Assembly (NCBI RefSeq): GCF_900143015.1
Contig: NZ_FSRT01000001.1
Location: forward strand, 682,001 to 746,000
Direction of reading: 5' to 3'
DNA length: 64,000 bases
DNA from: Fibrobacter sp. UWB11
GTDB lineage: Bacteria; Fibrobacterota; Fibrobacteria; Fibrobacterales; Fibrobacteraceae
Part shown: one piece after another, positions 26,801 to 33,375 of the stretch
Layout of the letters: each line of letters opens with the position of its first letter
How positions within the stretch are numbered: the stretch's first letter is position 1
Notes under the pieces: model-generated
The model's input: the letters and a program-made list of their open reading frames with translations, nothing else
What the model was told of the DNA's origin: nothing
Database searches by the model: none
Translations under genes and position numbers: made by a program

Positions 26801-26926
26801 ATTGCCTTTGTGGTCGTAGAGGTTTGAACCTACAACGTGGAGCTTTCCATGTGTGGATGGTCGGGCAACATTGGCGTTCGCAAAAACAGCAAATACGAAT
26901 AAAAACGCTAAAATAAATCTCGCCAT
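23828..26926 (-). CDS. GH5 glycosidase fused to GT2 cellulose-synthase-like transferase
   Basis: A single 1032-residue protein. The start at 26926 follows AAGGGGAA; the ORF is open for 20 more codons. After a signal-like N-terminus (1-19) comes a GH5 cellulase-type domain (about 25-335) with acid/base Glu 156 in ICNEPNG and nucleophile Glu 243 in FITESGL. A membrane helix (about 343-366) follows, then two more (about 398-445). The cytosolic GT2 domain (about 465-715) has DD 510-511, LDADM 557-561, QTPQ 597-600, TED 665-667 and QQRTRW 702-707, the cellulose-synthase set. About six more helices and a C-terminal PilZ-like region follow, but no RxxxR c-di-GMP motif is seen. The topology puts GH5 outside and GT2 inside, so the glycosidase could trim or transfer the glucan as it emerges. 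Product and linkage are unknown. Confidence 0.93.
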   Translation of the reverse strand: MARFILAFLFVFAVFANANVARPSTHGKLHVVGSNLYDHKGNLAVLKGFSTHGLTWFPKYVNQGLFRQISSEWNTNLIRLAMYSYDYCNGNKKKNLKILEKGVEFAIANDMYVIIDWHILQDNNPNENLAEAIDFFNKIAKKYANIPNVIFEICNEPNGNTTWDDIKEYSNLIIPVIRRYNPDALILVGTPNYSREIQFPAKDPLEFKNVMYVFHFYAASHKDDFRQKLRKVVASGTPIFITESGLCEEDGNGHIDLESVKKWYSLVDSLHLNYTIWSLSNKDETCAIVNSDSRALEYLTEKDLTYYGKLARAIMRKEDVDSIAPDNRISSKFKIISRTQPYMLWLIFAAPALIIVLLLTVTKIVLKKLKRNQIKTYTQLYKYGHTEDKVRKPSFWRNAVLIIGTICTLIYLCWRMTCSIPFAFGNIAVIGSVILLAVEILGFIESLIHYNDMLNLRKYPLPQIKPEEFPDVDIFISTYNEPVELLRKTIIGCKYMEYPDKDKVHIYLCDDNRRPEMRKLAEELGVNYFDRPDNKGAKAGNLNEALKRTTSPYIVTLDADMIPRRKFLLKTIPYFIDAEKINETLPEEKRFPLGIVQTPQSFYTPDVFQHNLYAETIVPNEQDFFYRVIEAAKTSSNSVIYGGSNTILSRKALNKIGGFYTETITEDFATGMLIESSGFASLGLSEALASGIAPNSFKEHIQQRTRWGRGVIATAKQLKFLRNRKLNFAQKLSYLSSVLYWFSPIKHLVYLLSPLMFAVFCIPIFKCTLLDLILFWLPMHIMQIISLRVLSRNMISTRWSGIYETSVMPFLLIPIIKEALGLTLSTFKVTKKEKANERIIDKKSLIPFIVLLTLTVLGIAQMTYMFIVYEYIGVLAILFWLFINSYYLIMCIMLVLGRDADGENVKVRAAELVEVTKEDGCRVSGITTKLLEHGVDIYTDNMNDLYLGEPINFEIQTTSYTLQLKGTVVAEHRSNNPHIPSVYTVEILDFNGKKDEYIQMLYDRISTLPQYLKIGRGALFDIWRNISHRISS

Positions 26927-26961
26927 AAAAATTCCCCTTCTTATAAAAATAAAGATAAGCA

Positions 26962-26995
26962 AAAAAAATAAAAATCGCACTCGCAAAGCGAGTGC
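26962..26995 (-). terminator. Terminator after uppP
   Basis: Stem GCACTCGC / GCGAGTGC (26977-26995) with a T run on the minus strand. It separates uppP from the GH5-GT2 gene, so that gene needs its own promoter. Confidence 0.8.
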
Positions 26996-27023
26996 TGCTG
27001 AAAAAAGGACTTTTTTTTATTTT

Positions 27024-27869
27024 TTACTTTATGAAAATCAGTCCCAAGATGCCGACTGCCCAGACGTACCAGGCGAAGTGCTGGAACTTGCCCTTCTGCA
27101 AGAAGGTCATGAGCCACTTGAGAGCGATGATGCCGAAGATGAAGGAAACGATCATGCCCACCAAAAGTTCCGGCGAGAAGTTGCCTGCGTCAACGCATTT
27201 CAAAGCCTTTTCAGGGTCGAGGAGTGCTTTTTCCGGGGTCATGCTCTGGCACTTGATCCACTTGATGCAGTCGAGAAGTGCTGCACCGCCAACTGCCGGG
27301 ATGCTCATGAGGAAGCTGAATTCGCCAGCGTATTTGCGGTTCACGCCCATGAACATCATGGCGCTAATCGTCGAGCCGCTACGGCTGATGCCCGGAATGC
27401 AGGCGATGCCTTGAACAACGCCAGTCACGAGAGCGCGCCACCAGTTCATCTTGACGCCTTCGTTTTCAGGATGCTTGGCGCCAGTCGGTCCCCATTGCGA
27501 TGTGAAAAGCAAAAGGCCGGTGAAAAGTTCTGCAACGCAAACAGCGCGCGGATTCACGAACAGCGATTCGAGAGCGTCTTTAAAGCCAAGGCCAATCATT
27601 GCCGTCGGGATGCTGGCAAGCACGATGAAGCCTGCTTCACGGAGCTGTTCCTTGTCGCGGCGGAGGCAACCGACGATGATGTCTACAATCTTTTTGCGGA
27701 ACACGACGAATATGGAAAGGAGCGTTCCGGCATGGAGCATGATGTCAAAGAACATGCCCGCTTCGTTCATGTTTAAAAGTTCGTGCCCAATCACAAGGTG
27801 ACCCGAGCTAGAGATGGGGAGAAATTCAGCGAGGCCCTGTAACAGACCGAGGATAATTGATTCAAACAT
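27024..27869 (-). CDS. uppP: Undecaprenyl-diphosphatase (BacA type)
   Basis: Recycles the lipid carrier for peptidoglycan and other wall polymers by removing a phosphate from undecaprenyl diphosphate at the inner membrane. I set the start at 27869 (MFESIILGLLQGLAEFLPIS), giving 281 residues; the ORF extends 22 codons further. The BacA signatures GLLQGLAEFLPISSSGHLV and GIACIPGISRSGSTI are both intact, including the catalytic SGS and the Arg. About eight hydrophobic helices. It is divergent from the deacetylase gene with only 36 bp between the starts. Confidence 0.97.
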   Translation of the reverse strand: MFESIILGLLQGLAEFLPISSSGHLVIGHELLNMNEAGMFFDIMLHAGTLLSIFVVFRKKIVDIIVGCLRRDKEQLREAGFIVLASIPTAMIGLGFKDALESLFVNPRAVCVAELFTGLLLFTSQWGPTGAKHPENEGVKMNWWRALVTGVVQGIACIPGISRSGSTISAMMFMGVNRKYAGEFSFLMSIPAVGGAALLDCIKWIKCQSMTPEKALLDPEKALKCVDAGNFSPELLVGMIVSFIFGIIALKWLMTFLQKGKFQHFAWYVWAVGILGLIFIK

Positions 27870-27905
27870 GTGGGGAAATATAGATTTTTTACTATCTTCC
27901 TTCGC

Positions 27906-28631
27906 ATGTCTCGCCAGTTTCTCCTTTGTTTTCATGATTTTTCGGTGTGGAATTTTCGCACGTCTCTTCCAATCCTTGAAGAACTCAAGGATCTTGCTGG
28001 AGCTCCTTTTAGTGTGCTGGTTATTCCTGATACGGAAAATGCTACGGACGAATCAATCGCTGAATTTCGTGAAACGCTTGCTCGTTTGAAATCCGAGGGC
28101 TTTGAACTTGCGTTGCATGGCTTTAAGCATAAAGCCGAATTCAGCCAGGGCCGCAGCTATGCGGGGCTTATTGGCATGAACATGACGTCTGGCGAAGCTG
28201 AATTTGCTGGGCTTTGCGAATATGAATCGAGCCGTCTTTTGCAGGCGGCGCTTGGTGCGTGGAAGAATTTATTCGCCGATGAAAACGGAAATGTTGAAAA
28301 GCCGGTTGCGTTTATTCCTCCGACTTGGTTTAGCAATAAGTTCTTGCCAAGACAAGTTCGTGCTGAAAAAATGTTGTATGAAGACCGCTTTTCGTTAACG
28401 ACCGCTGATGGTGTCCGTTATTCGTCTCCCGTGGCTAGTTTTGCGGGTATTCCGAAAGCTACAGAAAAAGCGGCATTTGTCTATGCCGAAGGAATATTGA
28501 AGTTTCCGTTCGGTGTTCCGCGCATTGCCGTTCATCCGGTGGATTTCCCGCGGTTGAACGACAAAATTCGCGACCTCGTGCGCTTGGCTCTTGGTTGCAA
28601 ACGAAAACTTTCGCTTTATTGTGATTTGTAA
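27906..28631 (+). CDS. DUF2334-type polysaccharide deacetylase
   Basis: 241 residues from the ATG at 27906 (MSRQFLLCFHDFSVWN), which matches the start of this family; the frame is open 12 codons upstream. Metal-ligand candidates are HD in LCFHDFS (about residue 9) and the HGFKH motif (about 61-65), equivalent to the HxxxH of NodB-type deacetylases. A late FIPPTWF segment and AVHPVDF fit too. No signal peptide is seen, so it is cytoplasmic or the real N-terminus differs. The substrate is unknown. It ends 3 bp from the convergent M23 gene. Confidence 0.85.
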   Translation: MSRQFLLCFHDFSVWNFRTSLPILEELKDLAGAPFSVLVIPDTENATDESIAEFRETLARLKSEGFELALHGFKHKAEFSQGRSYAGLIGMNMTSGEAEFAGLCEYESSRLLQAALGAWKNLFADENGNVEKPVAFIPPTWFSNKFLPRQVRAEKMLYEDRFSLTTADGVRYSSPVASFAGIPKATEKAAFVYAEGILKFPFGVPRIAVHPVDFPRLNDKIRDLVRLALGCKRKLSLYCDL

Positions 28632-28634
28632 TTT

Positions 28635-30647
28635 TTAGAATCCAGGAACGGTTATATCTTTTTTGGTCTTGCGCTTCGAATCGTCGGTGATTTCGATAGT
28701 GAGCGTTTCTCCAGCATCGGGTAGTGCTTCACCAAGAATGATGATTTCACGCGGTTCGGAGTCGTATTCTGCAGCAATCCACTTGTTGCCGTACTTGACT
28801 GTAATGGCGTTTCCGTCAGGGATTCCTGCATATCGAGAATAAAGCGGAATCTTGAGCGCTGCTTGGTAAGTGCCTCCGACGAGTGTTTCTGCCCAATAGG
28901 GGAATCCGAGCGAAATTCCGTCTTCGTCAGAAATGTTTGCCAAATCCCTAAGTTCATTTGTTGTTGCGCAACGGTTCTTGGAGCCTGTTTGCTTTTCGAA
29001 GTAGAACCATCTGCGTGTTGTTTCGCCGAGCCAGTAAAGCGGGGCCGGGTTGTCTTCGTTTTCTATGCAGACGTTCCACTTGCTGTAGAACTGCAGGCCC
29101 TTCGGATGGAATTCGTAAAAGTCAACGCTGTCGGTTTGGTTGCGCGTGATGGCGAGAACGCGTTGCGAAGTGTCTCCAACAACGGGGATTCCCGAAATCT
29201 TTTGTGAAATTTTCACGTTGCCGACTTTCGTATACCAGTTGATGCTGTTTTTGTATTTCCCGTAAGGGTAGACGGCGATAAGTTCATTTACGCTGCGACC
29301 TGTGCCGGTCGAGGCTGCATCGGCGCTATACCGGATGTATCTTGTTTCGGGGAATGTCTCGACGATTTTTCCGATGGGGAGGGGCTTGCTGTGATCGAAA
29401 ATCTTGCAGAGGTCGTTGTTGATAATTTGTTCGTCCTTGTTCAAGGCGGCAAACTTGTATCCAGATTCGCAACGGAAAATGTCAAGCATGCTCTTGCTCA
29501 AGAACGTGTAAAGCGGAGTATTCTGATTCTTGGTTAATACAAACTTGCCGTTATTCTTGCAAGACTTATGGAAGTTGAATTCGCGTCTGACAACGTGACC
29601 GCTAAAGTCTTCGACTTCAAGTCTGTAGGTGGATATGGGGCCAATCTTAGCGTCAATGTAGTGCCAGTCACCTGCGGTATCTGCTTCCTCTGCCCAGAGC
29701 AGCTCGTTACGGATGTCAATCATCTTCTTGTAGCTGAGTTCATCCATGACTTTGCTGTAAATCTTGTCGTCGTAACGCCACAGTTCGACTCTGCGGACTG
29801 CCATCGGATTTTCTTTGGGTTCGCGGCTGTAGTCGGCAATCTTGATTGCTATGGACAAGTTAAATTCATTCTTGACGGGCGTTTCTGCGCATCCGTTGCG
29901 GAGGGCTTCGTCTGTCGTAAGTGCAAGTTCGTTACCTTGCCAAACTGCGATTCCAAAAATTTGCGGAGCAATTGTATCGAGGCATTTGACGCCCAATTGG
30001 CAAGGTGAAGTTACGTCATCCTTGTTCAAACGGACTTCGAGGTGCAGGTGCGGGTTGCCGATGCCTGTACTTCCCGAGAATGTAAGCGTATCGCCTTTGC
30101 GGAATCTTGTGTTTGGCTTAATCGAAACATCGTTACTCTTGGTAGCGTATTGTTTTTGACGAACTAAGTTGTCTACTTCAGGAGTAAAGCTGCTCTGGTG
30201 CGCGAACACCCATGTCTTTCCGCTTTGTCCTTCGTAGAACATCACTTTACCGTAACCGAACGGAGATACCTTGATTTCTTTGATGAATCCGTTTTCGGGT
30301 GCGTAGATCGGCCAACCTTCTTCCATTTGCGTGGAGTAGTCGATACCTGCATGGTAACGCGTACCGCGGTTCTCTCCGAATGACGATGTTAAGTAAGCGT
30401 CTCGTTGGAATGGATCGTAAGAGAATGGTTCAACGTAATTTTCGGAAATGAGCTCGGCGGGAGGAGCAGTCCTTTCGGAAAAATCGGTCTTGTCGAGTTT
30501 AGCGCCTCTTTGTTCGGCAATGCAATCTTCGTAAGCGAATGCGTCCATTTTTTTTGCATCGCATACAATGTTTGTATTTGCTCCGGCAAAGCATAAGGCA
30601 CTAGCGGAGGAGAGTAAAACGAAAGAGAATTTTGTAAGCCTGGCCAT
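28635..30647 (-). CDS. M23-family peptidase with long C-terminal region
   Basis: 670 residues with a signal peptide (FVLLSSASALCFAGA). The M23 LytM-like domain spans about 85-220: SFGENRGTRYHAGIDYSTQ holds the first His and Asp zinc ligands, and GNPHLHLEVRL holds the HxH. Between them lie FAHQSSF and a long loop. The domain should cut or bind peptidoglycan cross-bridges in the periplasm; all zinc ligands are present, so it is probably active. The following 450 residues are beta-rich (YRLEVEDFSGHVVRREF, TLTIEITDDSKR) and match no family I know. The long tail may bind the wall or a partner. Confidence 0.9.
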   Translation of the reverse strand: MARLTKFSFVLLSSASALCFAGANTNIVCDAKKMDAFAYEDCIAEQRGAKLDKTDFSERTAPPAELISENYVEPFSYDPFQRDAYLTSSFGENRGTRYHAGIDYSTQMEEGWPIYAPENGFIKEIKVSPFGYGKVMFYEGQSGKTWVFAHQSSFTPEVDNLVRQKQYATKSNDVSIKPNTRFRKGDTLTFSGSTGIGNPHLHLEVRLNKDDVTSPCQLGVKCLDTIAPQIFGIAVWQGNELALTTDEALRNGCAETPVKNEFNLSIAIKIADYSREPKENPMAVRRVELWRYDDKIYSKVMDELSYKKMIDIRNELLWAEEADTAGDWHYIDAKIGPISTYRLEVEDFSGHVVRREFNFHKSCKNNGKFVLTKNQNTPLYTFLSKSMLDIFRCESGYKFAALNKDEQIINNDLCKIFDHSKPLPIGKIVETFPETRYIRYSADAASTGTGRSVNELIAVYPYGKYKNSINWYTKVGNVKISQKISGIPVVGDTSQRVLAITRNQTDSVDFYEFHPKGLQFYSKWNVCIENEDNPAPLYWLGETTRRWFYFEKQTGSKNRCATTNELRDLANISDEDGISLGFPYWAETLVGGTYQAALKIPLYSRYAGIPDGNAITVKYGNKWIAAEYDSEPREIIILGEALPDAGETLTIEITDDSKRKTKKDITVPGF

Positions 30648-30773
30648 AATGTTAAATAAAATACAAAAATGTTATTTTATAGTAACGATTCTTTTCTGTT
30701 TTAATGCGCGTTTTTGCGAGCAAGACGAGATCGCTATAAATTTATATTATGACTAGTGCGATAGGTTGTAAAA

Positions 30774-30804
30774 TAAAAAAGACTCGCTTTGTGCGAGTCT
30801 TTTT
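30774..30804 (-). terminator. Terminator after tRNA-Ala
   Basis: Stem GACTCGC / GCGAGTC (30781-30799) flanked by A and T runs, just 3' of the tRNA. Confidence 0.8.
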
Positions 30805-30806
30805 AG

Positions 30807-30879
30807 TGGAGCTAAGGAGAGTCGAACTCCTGACCTCCTGCATGCCATGCAGGCGCTCTACCAACTGAGCTATAACCCC
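30807..30879 (-). tRNA. tRNA-Ala (anticodon GGC)
   Basis: The minus strand folds as a 73-base tRNA: acceptor GGGGTTA / TAGCTCC with two wobble pairs, D arm GCTCAGTTGGTAGAGC, anticodon stem CCTGC / GCAGG with loop ATGGCAT, and T loop TTCGACT. The anticodon GGC reads GCC/GCU Ala codons. The discriminator is A and CCA is not encoded. Confidence 0.97.
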
Positions 30880-30952
30880 GAGGACGCGCACAAATATAGA
30901 ATGAATAGATGTACGTGTCAAGGGCGTATGTCGAAAAAAATGAATTTTTTTC

Positions 30953-30987
30953 TAGGTATTAGGTTACAGGAGTTAGGGGTTAGGAAA
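30953..30987 (+). repeat. Heptad array TAGGNNN x5
   Basis: Units TAGGTAT, TAGGTTA, CAGGAGT, TAGGGGT, TAGGAAA at exact seven-base steps. It is inverted relative to the array at 31040; the 50-base spacer carries the palindrome GCGGCTATGCCGC (31019-31031). Confidence 0.8.
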
Positions 30988-31039
30988 AGTATCACGCGCT
31001 TCGCGCATCTATAATGTGCGGCTATGCCGCGATTATTAT

Positions 31040-31074
31040 CCTATAACCTAACACCTAATACCTATTGCCTAATT
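31040..31074 (-). repeat. Heptad array CCTANNN x5
   Basis: Units CCTATAA, CCTAACA, CCTAATA, CCTATTG, CCTAATT, the reverse complement of TAGGNNN-type units. The last unit overlaps the stop codon of the cyclophilin gene. Confidence 0.85.
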
Positions 31075-31621
31075 AAGCCTTTTCGATTGTCACGGATTCG
31101 ATGATGACGTCATCGTACGGACGGTCCATGCGGTCGGTCTGTACGCCGGCGATTTCGTCGAGAACTTCGAAACCTTCGTAGAGCTGGCCGAAAACGGAGT
31201 AGCCGTCAGCCGGGCCCGGGCCGCACTGGTCGTGGTCAAGGAAGTGCACGTTGTTGCCGTGAACGATGAAGAACTGGCTACCGATGCTGTGCGGCATGGC
31301 TGTCTTTGCCCAGCTGAGAGCGCCACGGACGTGGGTGAGGCGGCTGTCGTACTTGTCGCCGATGGTAGAACCCGGACCCTGTGCAGCGTGGCCGCCGGTG
31401 CCATTTTTACGGGTGAAGTCACCACCCTGGATCATGAAGTCCTTGATGATGCGGTGGAACGGAGCGCCGTCGTACTTGCCTTGCTTTGCAAGTTCGATGA
31501 AGTTCGTGGCGCATTCACCGACGATTTCTTCGAAAAGACGGAGTTTCATTGTGCCGTGGTTGGTCTTCATGATGGCGATGGTTTCGCCTGCCTGCGGTTT
31601 GTCTAACTGATTAAATGCCAT
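31073..31621 (-). CDS. Cyclophilin-type peptidyl-prolyl isomerase
   Basis: 182 residues, no signal peptide, so cytoplasmic. It speeds proline isomerisation during folding. The core is typical: MKTNHGTMKLRLFEE, APFHRIIKDFMIQGGDF (with the catalytic Arg), GGHAAQGPGS, GSQFFIVH and FLDHDQ, and FGQLYEGFEVLDEI. A GGAGCCCC site precedes the start. It lies alone between a heptad array on its 3' side and the divergent pyr operon on its 5' side. Confidence 0.96.
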   Translation of the reverse strand: MAFNQLDKPQAGETIAIMKTNHGTMKLRLFEEIVGECATNFIELAKQGKYDGAPFHRIIKDFMIQGGDFTRKNGTGGHAAQGPGSTIGDKYDSRLTHVRGALSWAKTAMPHSIGSQFFIVHGNNVHFLDHDQCGPGPADGYSVFGQLYEGFEVLDEIAGVQTDRMDRPYDDVIIESVTIEKA

Positions 31622-31874
31622 TTGGGGCTCCTGTAACTAGTGTTTTTGCCTATATATATAAAATTAAGGGGATGTTTTACAGCTCGCTGAGGCAAATAGT
31701 CCCTAAAAAAACTACATTCACCTAAAAATACGGCTTTGTCGTACATGAAGACGTGATTCGTCATTCTGAGCGGAGCATCCGCGAAGTCGGGATGGCGCCA
31801 TAGCATCATGTCCAAATAACATGGCCAGGAAATTATAGACTGAAGACTAACGACTAATAACTAACGACTGTTTT
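31622..31874. other. Divergent intergenic region before pyrR
   Basis: The 253 bp hold a degenerate palindromic element (31760-31794, GTCATTCTGA..GGGATG) and a heptad array directly before pyrR. No antiterminator/terminator pair or PyrR-binding loop could be recognised. Confidence 0.5.
31838..31872 (-). repeat. Heptad array GACTNNN x5
   Basis: GACTGAA, GACTAAC, GACTAAT, AACTAAC, GACTGTT. It ends two bases before the pyrR ATG and takes the place of a ribosome site. Confidence 0.8.
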
Positions 31875-32432
31875 ATGAACGATAACTGCAAAAAAGTAAG
31901 CGAGCTTCTTTCTGCCCAGACGATGGAATTCGCCCTGGACGAGATGGCGGCTAAAATCGCTAAGATGCATCCGTCTGCCGACAACATGATTGTCCTTGGC
32001 ATGGCTAGCCGCGGTATTCCGCTGGCAAAAAAACTCACTGAACGCCTGACACAGAAATTTGGTAAGCCTATCGAAATGGGTAGCCTTGATGCTACTTATT
32101 ATCGTGACGACTTCCACTACCGCAAAAAGGTCGCCACTGAAATGCGCTTTACAGAGATGCCTGCATCGGTAGAAGGCAAGACTGTTATTCTCGTGGATGA
32201 CGTGCTTTATACGGGCCGTTCGGCACTTGCTGCCATGCGTTCCATCTTGGATCTTGGGCGCCCAGCTGCTATCCGTCTTTGCGTGCTCGTTGATCGCGGT
32301 CACCGCGAACTCCCGATTGCGCCTGACTGTGTTGGGCTGACGGTCGAGACTGCTAAAAATCAGGAAGTCCGTGTGGCTATCGATCCCATTGATAAAGAAA
32401 ATTCCGTTTATCTCGTAGAAGTGGAGGCGTAA
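31875..32432 (+). CDS. pyrR: PyrR bifunctional protein (regulator / uracil phosphoribosyltransferase)
   Basis: 185 residues. PyrR binds pyrimidine mRNA leaders when UMP is high and can also make UMP from uracil and PRPP. The PRPP-binding motif VILVDDVLYTGRSALAA (about 95-111), the early GMASRGIPLAKKL segment, DATYYRDDF and the late LCVLVDRGHRELPI are all typical. It is the first gene of pyrR-pyrB-pyrC', one base from pyrB. No ribosome site is visible, because a heptad array abuts the ATG. No PyrR target loop is seen in the leader, so its regulatory role here is uncertain. Confidence 0.95.
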   Translation: MNDNCKKVSELLSAQTMEFALDEMAAKIAKMHPSADNMIVLGMASRGIPLAKKLTERLTQKFGKPIEMGSLDATYYRDDFHYRKKVATEMRFTEMPASVEGKTVILVDDVLYTGRSALAAMRSILDLGRPAAIRLCVLVDRGHRELPIAPDCVGLTVETAKNQEVRVAIDPIDKENSVYLVEVEA

Positions 32433-32433
32433 C

Positions 32434-33375
32434 GTGAGCGCTTTGGAAATTAAACATCTGTTTGGACTCCGTGGAGTGTCCAAGCACGATATCCGCCTGA
32501 TTCTGGACCATGCAAAACAGTTCCGCGAAATCCTCGAACGCCCGGTCAAGAAGGTTCCGAGCCTCCGGGGCATGACTGTCGTGAACTTGTTCTTCGAAAA
32601 CAGCACCCGTACGCGTACAAGCTTTGAACTTGCTGAAAAGCGCCTCTCTGCGGATACGGTGAACTTCGCAAGTTCCAATTCCAGCGTCAAGAAGGGCGAA
32701 ACGCTCGTCGATACGCTTCGCAACATCGAAGCGATGAAGATTGACATCGTGGTTGTTCGTCACAAGGGTACTGGCGTACCGAAGTTCCTCGCCGAACACA
32801 GCAATGCGATTATCGTGAATGCTGGCGATGGTGCGCATGAACACCCGACGCAGGCTCTCCTCGACATGTTGACCATCGAAGAAAAGTTGGGCACGCTCGA
32901 AGGCAAGAATGTGACAATTATCGGTGATATCCGCCATAGCCGTGTGGCTCGCAGTAACCTCTGGGGCATGTCCACGATGGGTGCTCATGTAACGCTCTGC
33001 GGACCTTCGACCTTGGTGCCGCGTAACACGGACCTCATGAACCACGTAACGTGGGAACCGGACGTGAAGAAGGCTGTTGCAAATGCCGACGCCATTATCG
33101 CTCTCCGTTTGCAGAAAGAACGCATGGACGATGCTCTCCTCCCGAGTATGCGTGAATACCGCAATACGTTTGGCATTACGGATGAACTTTTGGAATGTGC
33201 CAAGGACAAGGTCATCATCATGCATCCGGGTCCAATCAACCGTGGTGTGGAACTCGATTCCGATATTGCCGATGGCGAACATTCTGTTATTCTTGATCAG
33301 GTGACCAACGGCGTTGCAGTCCGTATGGCCGTTCTCTTCCTTTTGGCTGGAGGTCGCAACAATGAAAATGCGTAA
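32434..33375 (+). CDS. pyrB: Aspartate carbamoyltransferase catalytic chain
   Basis: Makes carbamoyl aspartate from carbamoyl phosphate and aspartate, the first committed step of pyrimidine synthesis. 313 residues, GTG start one base after the pyrR stop, with GTGGAGG overlapping the end of pyrR. The carbamoyl phosphate loop FFENSTRTRTSFELAEKR (about 50-67), DAGDGAHEHPTQALLD-type segment (about 130-143) and MHPGPINRGVE are intact. No pyrI regulatory gene is adjacent. The partner downstream is a dihydroorotase-like protein without metal ligands, the arrangement known for class A aspartate carbamoyltransferases. Confidence 0.98.
   Translation: MSALEIKHLFGLRGVSKHDIRLILDHAKQFREILERPVKKVPSLRGMTVVNLFFENSTRTRTSFELAEKRLSADTVNFASSNSSVKKGETLVDTLRNIEAMKIDIVVVRHKGTGVPKFLAEHSNAIIVNAGDGAHEHPTQALLDMLTIEEKLGTLEGKNVTIIGDIRHSRVARSNLWGMSTMGAHVTLCGPSTLVPRNTDLMNHVTWEPDVKKAVANADAIIALRLQKERMDDALLPSMREYRNTFGITDELLECAKDKVIIMHPGPINRGVELDSDIADGEHSVILDQVTNGVAVRMAVLFLLAGGRNNENA

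Noticed and set aside
26074-26926. Frameshift or assembly join between GH5 and GT2 parts
   Set aside because: The frame is continuous, codon use is the same on both sides, and the linking membrane helix gives a sensible topology.
31622-31874. PyrR attenuator in the pyr leader
   Set aside because: No antiterminator/terminator pair or PyrR-binding loop could be drawn; the leader is filled by a palindromic repeat and a heptad array.
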